Of a stretch of DNA of 64,000 bases, positions 1 through 10,802 are shown piece by piece. The stretch's first letter is position 1. Each line of letters begins with the position of its first letter. Origin of the DNA: Staphylococcus sp. Marseille-Q5304 (GTDB lineage: Bacteria > Bacillota > Bacilli > Staphylococcales > Staphylococcaceae); NCBI RefSeq assembly GCF_943737015.1, contig NZ_CALSFP010000001.1:1550001-1614000 (forward strand). Direction: 5' to 3'. The notes under the pieces were generated by a model. The model was given only the letters and a program-made list of their open reading frames with translations, made no database searches and was not told where the DNA came from. The position numbers and the translations under genes were made by a program.

Positions 1-312
1 AGTCTCTACTTCCTCAGCATTTTCGCGTTTTAGTTCACGATGGGGTATGCGTTTTACAATAAAGTAAGGACAACCGAAATTACAGTATTCTAGTAAGTAG
101 TCTTGTATAGTAGAAAATCGCTTACTTACCTCTGCTTTCTTATTACTATCTTTGTAAAACCCTTTAAGTCTGAGTTGTTCGTAGCCATAATCACCAACGA
201 TAAAATCGTATTTATCTAATATTTCTGAGTAACGGTTCGCAAAATGCGTTTCATCAAAGCACTCTCTATAATCTTCTATCAATTCGAAGTAGAGATTATT
301 TATCTTTATCAT
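1..312 (-). CDS. yutD: YutD-like conserved protein, 3' end cut by window
   Basis: Reading the minus strand from the ATG at 312 gives an open frame of 104 codons that runs off the left edge. An AGGTGA ribosome site sits just upstream. The residues FIVGDYGYEQLRLKGFY are the hallmark of the YutD (DUF1027) family, whose biochemical role is not established. The context fits: in Bacillus subtilis yutD lies beside the lipoate synthase gene and the yun genes, and here lipA, yunD, yunE and yunF follow in the same order. Being soluble and basic it is probably cytosolic. The C-terminus is missing only because the window ends. Confidence 0.8.
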   Translation of the reverse strand, partial: MIKINNLYFELIEDYRECFDETHFANRYSEILDKYDFIVGDYGYEQLRLKGFYKDSNKKAEVSKRFSTIQDYLLEYCNFGCPYFIVKRIPHRELKRENAEEVET

Positions 313-457
313 ATAATTCACCTATTTTAATCCTCTATTTAAACATACCATAGCTTTTTAAGCCTTATTCATCAACTATTTATACTATACCATAATAAAA
401 TTTTATCAGTTGAATCGTAATCGTCCAAAGTAATACCTATGTATTTATTGCGAAATA

Positions 458-520
458 AAGACTTAGTTCATACAAAGCAACACATTTTTATCAGTTGCCT
501 TATAAATTGAACTAAGTCTT
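458..520 (-). terminator. Long-stem hairpin after lipA
   Basis: A perfect 13-bp inverted repeat (AAGACTTAGTTCA at 458-470 and its complement at 508-520) encloses a 37-nt loop that itself contains a short GCAAC/GTTGC stem. It lies just downstream of the lipA stop and ahead of yutD. On the minus strand the stem is followed by a T-rich but not pure-T stretch, so it is probably a terminator or mRNA-end stabiliser for lipA. Confidence 0.6.
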
Positions 521-537
521 CAATTCATTTTATATTT

Positions 538-1470
538 TTATTTCATATTTTGTTCTTTTTGAAGTTGTTCTTCACCCATACGGTGTTTTTCTTTAGCTGC
601 TTCGTTAACTTGTTCGTCTGCATGGTAAGAACTTCTAACTAATGGCCCTGCTTGGCAATGTTTGAAACCTTTGTCCATTGCAATTTTTCTTAATTTACCG
701 AATTCTAATGGTGTGTAGTATTTCTCAACCTTTAAGTGTTTACGTGAAGGTTGTAAATATTGACCAATTGTTAAGATGTCTACATCATTCGCGCGTAAGT
801 CATCCATTGTTTCTAATATTTCTTCATGTGTTTCACCTAGTCCAACCATTAAACTTGATTTTGTAGGGATATCTGGTTGTAATTCTTTAGAACGTCTTAA
901 GAATTCTAAAGTACGATCATACGTAGCACGTGCACGGACTCTAGGTGTTAATCGACGAACAGTTTCAATGTTGTGGTTAAGAATATCAGGTTTAGATGCC
1001 ATTAACGTTTCTAACGCTTCAAAATCTCCGCCCATATCTGATGGTAAAATCTCGATTGAAGTGTATGGATTACGTTCACGTACTTTACGTACAGTTTCCG
1101 CATACACATTTGAACCAGCATCTCTTAAATCATCTCTTGCTACAGCTGTAATAACAACATGCTTCAAGTTCATTAATTCAACTGATTCAGCTACTCTTTC
1201 TGGCTCATCTAAGTCTAATTCATTAGGAAGTCCCGTTTTAACAGCACAGAAACGGCAAGCACGTGTACATACCGCACCTAAAATCATAAATGTTGCAGTA
1301 CGACGTTCACCCCAACATTCGTGTATATTTGGACACTTTGCTTCTTCGCAAACAGTGTGTAAGTTCTTTTCTCTCATCATTTTTTTAAGACCAGTGTAAT
1401 TCTCGTTAGTATTTAACTTGATCTTCAACCAATCCGGTTTACGTAGAATTTCTTCATTTTTTGTAGCCAT
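538..1470 (-). CDS. lipA: Lipoyl synthase LipA
   Basis: Radical-SAM enzyme that inserts two sulfurs into protein-bound octanoyl groups to make lipoyl groups, for example on GcvH. The 310 residues are the normal length. The auxiliary cluster motif [12 protein letters not shown] (about residues 41-52) and the radical-SAM motif CTRACRFC (about residues 68-75) give six cysteines for two [4Fe-4S] clusters. A GGGAGGA site precedes the ATG at 1470. The gene appears to be transcribed alone: a hairpin follows it and the next upstream gene (yunD) ends about 80 nt away. Function depends on the Suf machinery encoded at 7.4-13 kb, and one acceptor, GcvH, is encoded at 18.6 kb. Confidence 0.97.
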   Translation of the reverse strand: MATKNEEILRKPDWLKIKLNTNENYTGLKKMMREKNLHTVCEEAKCPNIHECWGERRTATFMILGAVCTRACRFCAVKTGLPNELDLDEPERVAESVELMNLKHVVITAVARDDLRDAGSNVYAETVRKVRERNPYTSIEILPSDMGGDFEALETLMASKPDILNHNIETVRRLTPRVRARATYDRTLEFLRRSKELQPDIPTKSSLMVGLGETHEEILETMDDLRANDVDILTIGQYLQPSRKHLKVEKYYTPLEFGKLRKIAMDKGFKHCQAGPLVRSSYHADEQVNEAAKEKHRMGEEQLQKEQNMK

Positions 1471-1553
1471 ATCAGCAAAATCCTCCCGATTTCAAATTTA
1501 TCCTCATTATAACAAATATAATTTATTTTAAAACGTAAATCGCTTACAAACTA

Positions 1554-2870
1554 TTACGTGAGTAATGCATTTTTAAAAATATCTCGTAAAAATTCTGGCA
1601 TCAAATATTCTATAGATTGCTCTTTTAACATCGGGAAATAGCGTCCGAATGTATACATATCTACTGTGCCCAATATATATGTTTCATCGTCTTGTATCTC
1701 TTCATCCCCAATAAAATATCGCGATTCTGATTCAATTAAACCGATATTATATAAAATATATCCGCCAAAGATATCACCTCTAAATCCTAATCCTTGCGCA
1801 TGTTCATTTATATATTCTTGCTTTTGACTTTTAATTATAACATCTTTCAATACTTTACCGGAGAGTTTAACACGAACAAGATTAATAGGATGTGGCAACA
1901 TTTGATGGATATTGTACTCTGTAACTTGATCTGCAATCATATCACGCACAACTAAGCCAGCGTTAATAATTGTACCATCTGCTTGAGTGAATTCGAACAC
2001 ACTTTTAGCTAACATATATGATGCTTGTGAAATAGAATCGGTGTGTCGAGGTAAGTTAACAGGTCTATCAATTACCGGTTCACTCAATAGTCGTTTACCT
2101 TCTTCAGCAAAGTGCGTCTCAACATCAGGCAATGTTTCTACAGGATGTATCTTTGCTGTTTTATTTACGACCGTTTTATTTTCAATCTCTAATGTAACTT
2201 CTCCTACAAAGTGACCGTATTTTCCGGCTGCAGCCATTAATACACCGTTATTCATTTCTCCATTTTCAAAATAGTGGTGTGTATGACTACCTAATATGAG
2301 GTCAATTTCAGGTATTTCTTGGCACAACTTTTCATCGAAGAATATACCAACGTGACTCATCACAATTAGGATGTCGTACTGTCCTTGTTGCGCGTTAACT
2401 TCATCTTTTATCGCTTGTAGTGGATCCGTTACGAGCCAATTTAATGCACGATAGAAAGGCGTAAACTGTGCGGTTGCAGCTACAAACAAAATACGAACGC
2501 CATCAATTTCTTTAATATATGATGACGAAATATGGTTTGGTAATTGTCCTTGCTCATCAAACACATTGGCACAAGTGATATCAAATTGTGCATCATTATA
2601 TAGATTGTTTAAAGCTTCATGAGAAATGGTCATGCCTTCATTGTTTCCTATAGTAGCTAAATCACACTGTGCTTTGTTTAATAATTCAACATTTCTTAAT
2701 CCCATCGTTGCTTCTGTGACGGGAGCGGATAAATCAACATGATCGCCGATATCTAAATAGAGTGAGGGGTGTGTAAGCTTTGGACGTGCTTCGGCTAAAT
2801 ATGCTGAAATCCTAGCATATTCATGGAGATGACTGTGTATATCATTCGTATGAAAAATTGTTAATTTCAT
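1554..2870 (-). CDS. yunD: YunD-type metallophosphatase / 5'-nucleotidase family protein
   Basis: 438 residues. The N-terminal calcineurin-like metallophosphatase domain starts at once with FHTNDIHSHLHE, continues with D42-type metal ligands (YLDIGDHVD), GNNEG and the C-terminal histidine motif GSHTHHYF. The second half resembles the 5'-nucleotidase substrate-binding domain (TIINAGLVVRDMI, about residue 300). No signal peptide is seen, so unlike surface 5'-nucleotidases it should act in the cytosol. Start ATG at 2870 follows GAGGAGGG. It is the first of three genes (yunD-yunE-yunF) colinear with B. subtilis, but in this strand order yunF is most upstream. The substrate cannot be told from sequence. 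Confidence 0.88.
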   Translation of the reverse strand: MKLTIFHTNDIHSHLHEYARISAYLAEARPKLTHPSLYLDIGDHVDLSAPVTEATMGLRNVELLNKAQCDLATIGNNEGMTISHEALNNLYNDAQFDITCANVFDEQGQLPNHISSSYIKEIDGVRILFVAATAQFTPFYRALNWLVTDPLQAIKDEVNAQQGQYDILIVMSHVGIFFDEKLCQEIPEIDLILGSHTHHYFENGEMNNGVLMAAAGKYGHFVGEVTLEIENKTVVNKTAKIHPVETLPDVETHFAEEGKRLLSEPVIDRPVNLPRHTDSISQASYMLAKSVFEFTQADGTIINAGLVVRDMIADQVTEYNIHQMLPHPINLVRVKLSGKVLKDVIIKSQKQEYINEHAQGLGFRGDIFGGYILYNIGLIESESRYFIGDEEIQDDETYILGTVDMYTFGRYFPMLKEQSIEYLMPEFLRDIFKNALLT

Positions 2871-2891
2871 CTTGGCATTCCCTCCTCTGAT

Positions 2892-3716
2892 TTATAGCAA
2901 TGATTTTATAATTAAGTATATACCCATCAGTAACATCATTGTACGTAATAACATCACGACGGTATCAGATTTCACTGATTGATTAATTTTAACGCCAATC
3001 TTCGCACCAATATAACTTGAAATGATAAGTACGATAGAGTATAACCATGCCACATGACCAAGTACAATATGACTAGCTGAACTCATGACACTTGAGAAGA
3101 AGATCATCATCATACTTGTACCTACAGCTACATGAGGCGGAAATCTAAATACTATAAGCATGAGTGGTGTCATTAATGCGCCACCACCAATTCCGAATAA
3201 TCCTGTAAGTATACCGATAAAGAACGTTGCCACAAAGGCTACTAAAGGTGGCACACTGTAATGATATGTTTTACCTTCCCCATCGACATATGATTTTCGA
3301 AACTTTTCTTTATCAAATACTTTAAATGGTTTAATCTTATGTCTAACCATCAATAAGATTGCCACTAATATAAGAAATATCCCAAAGTATAAATTAAATG
3401 ACTCAAGTGTTAAATAACGGCTCAATAACGATCCGATTAATGAACCAGGTAACAACCCAAATAGAAAAATAGATCCATTTTTAACATCAACTTGTTTCGT
3501 TTTTAAATAACCTAATGTGGAAGAAAGTCCTGTAACTATGAGTATAACAGATGAGGTACCTATCGCTATTTGTGGTGTAATACCCTTTAATAAATGATGG
3601 TCTACACCTAAAAATACTAATGTCGGTACGATGATTATGCCACCACCAATACCTACTACGGAACCTATAATCGCTGATAGCCCACCAATTAATATCAATA
3701 ATAATATTGTTAACAT
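2892..3716 (-). CDS. yunE: YunE-like TSUP/TauE-SafE family permease
   Basis: A 274-residue integral membrane protein with about eight hydrophobic segments. The family's repeated glycine motif occurs twice, as GIGGGIIIVPTL near residue 24 and GIGGGALMTPLM near residue 175, showing the internal duplication of the TauE/SafE (DUF81) fold. Family members move sulfite, sulfonates or other organosulfur anions; the substrate here is unknown. Start ATG at 3716 follows TAGGAGCGA. The gene is 10 nt from the 3' end of yunF and 21 nt upstream of yunD, so the three are likely cotranscribed. Confidence 0.9.
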   Translation of the reverse strand: MLTILLLILIGGLSAIIGSVVGIGGGIIIVPTLVFLGVDHHLLKGITPQIAIGTSSVILIVTGLSSTLGYLKTKQVDVKNGSIFLFGLLPGSLIGSLLSRYLTLESFNLYFGIFLILVAILLMVRHKIKPFKVFDKEKFRKSYVDGEGKTYHYSVPPLVAFVATFFIGILTGLFGIGGGALMTPLMLIVFRFPPHVAVGTSMMMIFFSSVMSSASHIVLGHVAWLYSIVLIISSYIGAKIGVKINQSVKSDTVVMLLRTMMLLMGIYLIIKSLL

Positions 3717-3726
3717 GATATCGCTC

Positions 3727-4575
3727 CTAGAATAATTTTAACTGTTGCGGGGCCAATCCTTGGTAATCTATACCTAAGATTTGTTGATATGTTTTGGCAT
3801 TCTGAGCTGCATGACCACCGGAATTATTATTAAACACAACGTATACTTTTTTAGCCTTCTGTTCTAAAAACTTTACTTTATTCGCTAAATCTGTAAGTTC
3901 TTGTTTATTGTAATCATAAAGATACCTGACATCGCGCCATGCTTCATCTGTCATATCTTTTTTCGTCCAACCATGTGCATTACGCCCATGATATCGTACA
4001 AAAGCGATATTATTAGTTATTCGATTAATAAGCGGTATTGAACCTTGACCCACTTGAGGCTCATCACAAACAGAATGAATAAGGTTCTGTTGTGTTAAGA
4101 AAGAGAGTGTTTCTTCTTTAAATTCTTTATTAAACCAAGACTGGTGGCGAAATTCAATACAGACTGGAAAATCCTTTAATTGTTCGCGGACATATCGTAT
4201 ATATGTAATATTTTGCACAGTACAATCAAACCAAGGTGGAAATTGTACTAATACCATTGCCAATTTCTGAGCTTCTTGAAGTGGTTGAATCATGCCGATA
4301 AATTGCTCAAATAAAGCCTTACGAGATTCTGCATAATCTCGGTAATCAGCATGCAAAGTGAGTGCTTGATGTATTTTAACAATAAATTCAAATCGTTGTG
4401 GAGTTTCGTTAATCCATTTATTTATATTTCTATCTGGTTGAATTGCATAATAACTTGCATCCAACTCAACGATTGGGAAGTAACTCGCATATGTAATTAA
4501 TTTGTCTGATTTGCGTTGTAAATCTTCATATAACGAATCGTGATCTCCCCATCCTGTAAGACCAATATTTATCAT
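3727..4575 (-). CDS. yunF: YunF-like DUF72 family protein
   Basis: DUF72 protein, a TIM-barrel family of unproven function. I place the start at the ATG at 4575 (MINIGLTGWGDHD), preceded by TTTGGTGAT, because this matches the family's usual N-terminus; the frame stays open 18 codons further upstream to 4629. This gives 282 residues. Family signatures visible are YASYFPIVELDASYYAI, FPVCIEFRHQSW and FVRYHGRNAHGW. It overlaps nothing and is followed after 10 nt by the YunE permease, suggesting a linked function that is not known. Confidence 0.88.
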   Translation of the reverse strand: MINIGLTGWGDHDSLYEDLQRKSDKLITYASYFPIVELDASYYAIQPDRNINKWINETPQRFEFIVKIHQALTLHADYRDYAESRKALFEQFIGMIQPLQEAQKLAMVLVQFPPWFDCTVQNITYIRYVREQLKDFPVCIEFRHQSWFNKEFKEETLSFLTQQNLIHSVCDEPQVGQGSIPLINRITNNIAFVRYHGRNAHGWTKKDMTDEAWRDVRYLYDYNKQELTDLANKVKFLEQKAKKVYVVFNNNSGGHAAQNAKTYQQILGIDYQGLAPQQLKLF

Positions 4576-4638
4576 AGTATCACCAAAACTATGATACCAT
4601 AGATGTTTTATTAAATTCACTTGTTTCATTTATATTTT

Positions 4639-4687
4639 CATAACTCAAACAGTCGTAACATGAGTTCTATCCATAGATTGAGTTATG
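4639..4687. terminator. Hairpin between yunF and the small membrane gene
   Basis: CATAACTCAA at 4639-4648 pairs perfectly with TTGAGTTATG at 4678-4687 around a 29-nt loop. It lies directly after the stop of the minus-strand gene at 4693. There is no clear T tract on the minus side, so it may be a weak terminator or a processing site. Confidence 0.45.
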
Positions 4688-4692
4688 GTAAA

Positions 4693-4881
4693 CTATTCAT
4701 CATTTTTTTCATTATACCTTTTAAATAAAAAGATAGTGCCACAAATTATAGGTATAAAAGCAGTAGCAATCGTGTAGTAATTTTTATGTTGGATTACACT
4801 TGGTAAACAAATGAGTATTATGAGAATACACAGTATTTGAATCATTATCACAATTTTCGTTGATTTATCCATTTTGATCAT
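4693..4881 (-). CDS. Small hypothetical membrane protein (62 aa)
   Basis: Not recognised. Two hydrophobic segments, about residues 9-29 and 36-53, are separated by a short polar QHKNYY linker, and the C-terminus is charged (KRYNEKNDE), so it is probably a two-pass membrane protein. AGAGGAG lies upstream; it sits very close (about 3 nt) to the first ATG and about 11 nt from the second (MDKSTK), so the true start may be the ATG at 4872. It stands alone between yunF and a repeat element. Confidence 0.6.
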   Translation of the reverse strand: MIKMDKSTKIVIMIQILCILIILICLPSVIQHKNYYTIATAFIPIICGTIFLFKRYNEKNDE

Positions 4882-4910
4882 TACTCCTCTAACTTTAATT
4901 TGTATTAGAA

Positions 4911-5076
4911 AAGAGAGTAGAACAGAAATCGAATTTTCAAATGGTGATTTCGTACTCCCACCTCATCAAGGACGACAGGGATTGAAAAAGCTTAATATGA
5001 ACGCTTTCTCAATTCATTCATCTACTGCATAGTTGACAAAAAGTCTGAGACATCTATTTTTGCCTCAGACTCTTTT
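4911..5076 (+). repeat. Dispersed intergenic element, copy 1
   Basis: First of four related ~160-nt elements (others near 14.2, 20.1 and 28.0 kb). In this orientation it starts with an ACAGAAATCGAATTTT block, has a middle GGATTGAAAAAGCTT block and ends with a GTCTGAGACA...CTCAGACT hairpin followed by a run of T at 5072-5077. It is the most diverged copy: the left half of the first stem (GGGAC) has decayed to GAAC. The last hairpin also faces the 3' end of the flavin oxidoreductase gene at 5081 and has a T run on that strand too, so it can terminate in both directions. Confidence 0.8.
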
Positions 5077-5080
5077 TTAC

Positions 5081-6145
5081 TTATTTTATTAAATCAGATG
5101 ATTCCTTAATTATATTTTCAACTAATGTCGCAGCTGCTATAGCTCTAGCAAGTCTAGGACTTTGGCCACTCCATAAATGCGTCCATTCTTCCTTTCCTTC
5201 TTTAGCTGCTTTTTTTCGAATTGGATTGGTAAGTTGGTTTTGAATTGGATAATCTGGAATTTCATCATTGTATTCGTTCATTTCTTCAATAAAGGCATTT
5301 TTAATACCTCTTGCTGGCTTACCACTGAATACTTTAGTTACTACTGTGTCGGTTTCTATACTGTTTTCGATAGCATTTTTATATAAGTTTGAAGCACCGC
5401 TTTCATCAGTTGTTAAAAATGCAGTACCTAGTTGAACACCTTGAGCACCTAAGGCCATACTTGCTGTAAGACCTCGACCATCCATAATGCCACCTGAAGC
5501 GATAACTGGAATGTTTACATGATCCACTACTTGAGGTACCAACGACATCGTACCTATCATAGGCGTTTGACCATTATCACTCTCTGTAAAAGCACCACGA
5601 TGGCCACCTGCTTCACTTCCTTGTGCAACAACTACATCCATACCTGCTTGTTCATTAGCGATAGCTTCTTCAACTGAAGTCGCTGTACCAATAACTTTAA
5701 TGTTTCTCGCTTTAAGTTTTTCAATCACTTCGGCATCCGGGATACCAAATGTAAATGAAACGACCGGTACACCTTTTTCTATAATAATATCAATCGCATC
5801 ATTAAATTTTTGTTGTTCATCAATGTTTACGACTGGTTCTTCTAAATCAAGTGCACGGCGATATGGTTTTAACCACGCTTGCATTTTCTCAACATTTTCA
5901 GGAATGTAGAGTTGTCCTCCCGGTACAAATAAATTTACAGCAAACGGTAAATCTGTGAGTTCTTGAACGGCTGTTATTTCATCTTCTAATTTCTCGGCGG
6001 TAAAATATCCAGCACCAATTGTTCCAAGACCTCCACTATTACTAACAGTAGCCACGAGCTCTGGTGTCGTACTACCAGCCATACCTGCTTGGACGATTGG
6101 GTATTTAACACCAAATATACGTGTAAACTCAGTAGTTAAATTCAT
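5081..6145 (-). CDS. Nitronate monooxygenase-like NAD(P)H/FMN oxidoreductase
   Basis: Member of the nitronate monooxygenase (2-nitropropane dioxygenase/FabK-like) TIM-barrel flavoprotein family; members oxidise nitronates with FMN. Visible signatures are [18 protein letters not shown] at the N-terminus, [22 protein letters not shown] with the catalytic-type histidine near residue 183, and the phosphate loop [15 protein letters not shown] chose the ATG at 6145 because AAGGAA lies about 9 nt upstream; the GTG at 6154 would touch that site. This gives 354 residues, normal for the family. Probably a single-gene unit ending in the bidirectional hairpin of repeat copy 1. A FabK (enoyl-ACP reductase) role is less likely given the length. 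Confidence 0.87.
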   Translation of the reverse strand: MNLTTEFTRIFGVKYPIVQAGMAGSTTPELVATVSNSGGLGTIGAGYFTAEKLEDEITAVQELTDLPFAVNLFVPGGQLYIPENVEKMQAWLKPYRRALDLEEPVVNIDEQQKFNDAIDIIIEKGVPVVSFTFGIPDAEVIEKLKARNIKVIGTATSVEEAIANEQAGMDVVVAQGSEAGGHRGAFTESDNGQTPMIGTMSLVPQVVDHVNIPVIASGGIMDGRGLTASMALGAQGVQLGTAFLTTDESGASNLYKNAIENSIETDTVVTKVFSGKPARGIKNAFIEEMNEYNDEIPDYPIQNQLTNPIRKKAAKEGKEEWTHLWSGQSPRLARAIAAATLVENIIKESSDLIK

Positions 6146-6185
6146 AATCCTCACTTCCTTTCAAAATAAACATTGAAATTGATAT

Positions 6186-7205
6186 TTATCGTTGACTGTG
6201 AGATTTCATTTGTTGACGTAACTTATATTCTTCCTCTTTATCCATTTCATCTTCAATTTCCATACCTAACATTTCTTCAATTAAATCTTCGTGCGAAACA
6301 ATGGCATCAGTGCCACCATATTCATCTAACACAATCGCTAAATGTTTACGTGTGACAGTCATCTTTCTTAAAACCCATTCAGCCTTATTATGTTCATTAA
6401 CAAACAATGGTTCAGAAATATAATTCATTATTGTATCTGATTGATTCCGGCTCCACGTAAGCAAATATTTCGAATGAAATACACCAATGATATCATCAAT
6501 ATCTTCGCCATATACAGGATAGCGTGTAAATGGATTAGAAGTAACCGTATCGTATGCTTCCTCATACGAAATATCCGAGGGGAAAGCCGTAACGTTAATT
6601 CTTGGCGTTGTATCAACATCTGTTATTTTATATTTTTCAAAATCCATAACGCCTTGAATGCGGTTATGTTCAATCTTATTGAATGCACCTTCGCTTTCAG
6701 CAATCGTAACAATTTGACGAATTTCTTCTTTAGAAAAACGCTGTTCATCCTTTTGCGCATTTGGTAATACATTCTTCATCGCATTCGTAAATCCATGTAC
6801 AACTAATGTTAGAGGTGAAAATATAATGATAAATATAGTTAAAGGCCAATACACGAGACGTGAGATGGTATAAGGGTACGTTTCGGCTAGTGCTCTTGGT
6901 AATACCTCAATTAACAGAAGCACCGCTAAAATAGTAATAATTGTTGCCCAAATAATATTAGTATCAGATTTCAATGTTAATATCGTCACTAAAGTAATCA
7001 ACAAAACATTTGAAATGTTCTTCCCAATTAAAATTGTCGTAATCATTCGACGTGGTTTCGTTAATAATTTAGTAATGTTTTTTGATTTTTTATTTCCTTC
7101 TTCAGCTTCGGTTTGAAGTTTCAACCGATTCACTGCTGTTAAGGCTGTTTCACTAATTGAAAAGAAAAAAGAAGCAAATAAAAGTATGATTATCGCTATA
7201 ATCAT
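6186..7205 (-). CDS. CNNM/CBS-pair membrane protein (CorC/HlyC-like family)
   Basis: 339 residues. The N-terminal half is a DUF21/CNNM membrane domain with three to four hydrophobic segments, starting IIAIIILLFASFFFSISETAL; the S-E-T-A motif near residue 20 is typical. The second half is a CBS-domain pair (FPSDISYEEAYDTV, DDIIGVFHSKYLL, HLAIVLDEYGGTDAIVSHEDLIEEMLG). The acidic C-terminal CorC_HlyC domain found in longer relatives is missing: the chain stops about 25 residues after the CBS pair. Relatives in S. aureus (MpfA/MpfB) have been linked to magnesium export or tolerance; annotation as haemolysin is historical. Single gene, 41 nt upstream of the oxidoreductase. Confidence 0.85.
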   Translation of the reverse strand: MIIAIIILLFASFFFSISETALTAVNRLKLQTEAEEGNKKSKNITKLLTKPRRMITTILIGKNISNVLLITLVTILTLKSDTNIIWATIITILAVLLLIEVLPRALAETYPYTISRLVYWPLTIFIIIFSPLTLVVHGFTNAMKNVLPNAQKDEQRFSKEEIRQIVTIAESEGAFNKIEHNRIQGVMDFEKYKITDVDTTPRINVTAFPSDISYEEAYDTVTSNPFTRYPVYGEDIDDIIGVFHSKYLLTWSRNQSDTIMNYISEPLFVNEHNKAEWVLRKMTVTRKHLAIVLDEYGGTDAIVSHEDLIEEMLGMEIEDEMDKEEEYKLRQQMKSHSQR

Positions 7206-7320
7206 ATAAGCATAACTCCTTAATTATATTAATTTTGATTACATCAATGTACAATTCCCTTTATCTTACATTATAAACGCTTACCCATCTGTATGCTAAT
7301 TAACGTATAAACAATAAAAA

Positions 7321-7390
7321 AGCATGCGATGATGCCATATATAGCGTTATTGTTCTTTTTAATAACACTATTGTTAGCATCACCCATGCT
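7321..7390 (-). terminator. suf operon terminator
   Basis: AGCATGCGATGATGC (7321-7335) pairs with GCATCACCCATGCT (7377-7390) with one bulge, and an inner ATAACAC/GTTATT-type stem fills the loop. On the minus strand it is followed by TTTTTATTGT. It lies 40 nt after the sufB stop. Confidence 0.75.
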
Positions 7391-7429
7391 TGTATAAAAT
7401 ATTCAGATGTGAAACATCAATGATATTGA

Positions 7430-8827
7430 TTAACCGATTGAACCTTCCATTTCGAATTTGATTAAACGGTTCATTTCTACCGCATATTCCATTGGAAGTT
7501 CTTTTGTGAATGGTTCAATGAAGCCCATTACGATCATTTCTGTAGCTTCTTCTTCAGAAATACCGCGACTCATTAAGTAGAATAATTGTTCTTCTGATAC
7601 TTTTGAAACTTTCGCTTCGTGTTCTAATGAGATGTTGTCATTGAACACTTCGTTGTAAGGAATAGTATCTGAAGTTGATTCGTTATCTAAGATTAACGTA
7701 TCACATTCGATATTTGAACGAGCACCTTTCGCTTTACGTCCAAAGTGAACGATACCACGATAAATTACTTTACCGCCATTTTTTGAAATTGATTTAGATA
7801 CGATTGTTGATGATGTGTTTGGTGCTTTATGAATCATTTTCGCACCCGCATCTTGTACTTGGCCTTTACCTGCAAATGCGATTGATAAGGTACTACCTTT
7901 AGCACCTTCGCCCATAAGTACACAGTTTGGATATTTCATTGTTAACTTAGAACCTAAGTTACCGTCAACCCATTCCATATTACCATTCTCATGAACCATT
8001 GTACGTTTAGTAACTAAGTTATAAACGTTGTTTGCCCAGTTTTGAATTGTAGTATAACGAACGTGAGCATCTTTGTGTACGATGATTTCTACAACAGCTG
8101 AGTGTAATGAGCTTGTTGTGTAAACTGGTGCTGTACAACCTTCAACGTAGTTTACTGATGCGCCTTCGTCCGCAATAATTAATGTACGTTCGAATTGCCC
8201 CATGTTTTCAGAGTTGATTCTAAAGTATGCTTGTAAAGGAGTATCTAATTTAACGTTTTTCGGAACGTAGATGAATGAACCACCTGACCATACAGCTGAG
8301 TTTAATGCAGCGAATTTATTGTCTGCTGCAGGAACAACTGTTGAGAAATATTCTCTAAATAGGTCTTCATTTTCACGTAAAGCACTGTCAGTATCTTTGA
8401 AGATGATACCTTTTTCTTCTAGTTCTTTTTCCATGTTGTGGTATACAACTTCTGATTCATACTGTGCTGATACACCAGCAAGATATTTTTGTTCTGCTTC
8501 AGGGATACCTAATTTATCAAATGTACGTTTGATTTCTTCTGGTACTTCATCCCATGAACGTTCAGTATGTTCTGAAGGCTTTACGTAGTATGTGATATCA
8601 TCGAAGTCTAATTCTGATAAATCTCCACCCCATTGTGGCATTGGCATTTTGTAGAAATGCTTTAATGCTTTAAGTCTATAGTTAAGCATCCACTCTGGTT
8701 CTTCTTTCATATTTGAAATTTCACGAACGATATTTTCTGTTAAACCACGTTCTGATCTGAAAATTGAAACATCTTCGTCGTGGAATCCGTATTGATATTC
8801 TCCAACATCAGGTGCTTTTTTAGCCAT
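7430..8827 (-). CDS. sufB: Fe-S cluster assembly scaffold SufB
   Basis: Scaffold subunit that with SufC and SufD builds Fe-S clusters. I place the start at the ATG at 8827 ([11 protein letters not shown]), which follows AGGAGTGATTGAA; the frame is open further to 8860. This gives 465 residues, the standard length. The SUF beta-helix core is clear ([57 protein letters not shown]) and the C-terminal [21 protein letters not shown] matches the paralogous SufD end. Last gene of sufCDSUB, with a 160-nt gap after sufU that shows no clear terminator. Confidence 0.97.
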   Translation of the reverse strand: MAKKAPDVGEYQYGFHDEDVSIFRSERGLTENIVREISNMKEEPEWMLNYRLKALKHFYKMPMPQWGGDLSELDFDDITYYVKPSEHTERSWDEVPEEIKRTFDKLGIPEAEQKYLAGVSAQYESEVVYHNMEKELEEKGIIFKDTDSALRENEDLFREYFSTVVPAADNKFAALNSAVWSGGSFIYVPKNVKLDTPLQAYFRINSENMGQFERTLIIADEGASVNYVEGCTAPVYTTSSLHSAVVEIIVHKDAHVRYTTIQNWANNVYNLVTKRTMVHENGNMEWVDGNLGSKLTMKYPNCVLMGEGAKGSTLSIAFAGKGQVQDAGAKMIHKAPNTSSTIVSKSISKNGGKVIYRGIVHFGRKAKGARSNIECDTLILDNESTSDTIPYNEVFNDNISLEHEAKVSKVSEEQLFYLMSRGISEEEATEMIVMGFIEPFTKELPMEYAVEMNRLIKFEMEGSIG

Positions 8828-8985
8828 TTCAATCACTCCTTTAATATATTTAAAACACATTTATTTCAAAAGTAGCTAATCACTTTAGTTTCTTAAATTG
8901 TTATAGATAGTCTGCCATTTTATCATTGTTGTTACCTTCAGTTTGAATGGAATATTACACAATGTCAATGTTTAGAGACTAATCT

Positions 8986-10681
<1,696 letters not shown>

Positions 10682-10802
10682 TTAAGAATCTATATTCAAT
10701 CTTAAGGTTTGGTTAATAACACATAGTTGGGAAGGTTTACTTAAATAAACTGCAACTACTTTTAACACAAACCTTCTCATGTTTATTGATATGTTCTTAA
10801 AA

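Noticed and set aside
776-1399. Long plus-strand ORF (207 codons) opposite lipA
   Set aside because: It is antisense to the clear lipoyl synthase gene, lacks a ribosome site and has no recognisable domains; it results from codon bias in lipA.
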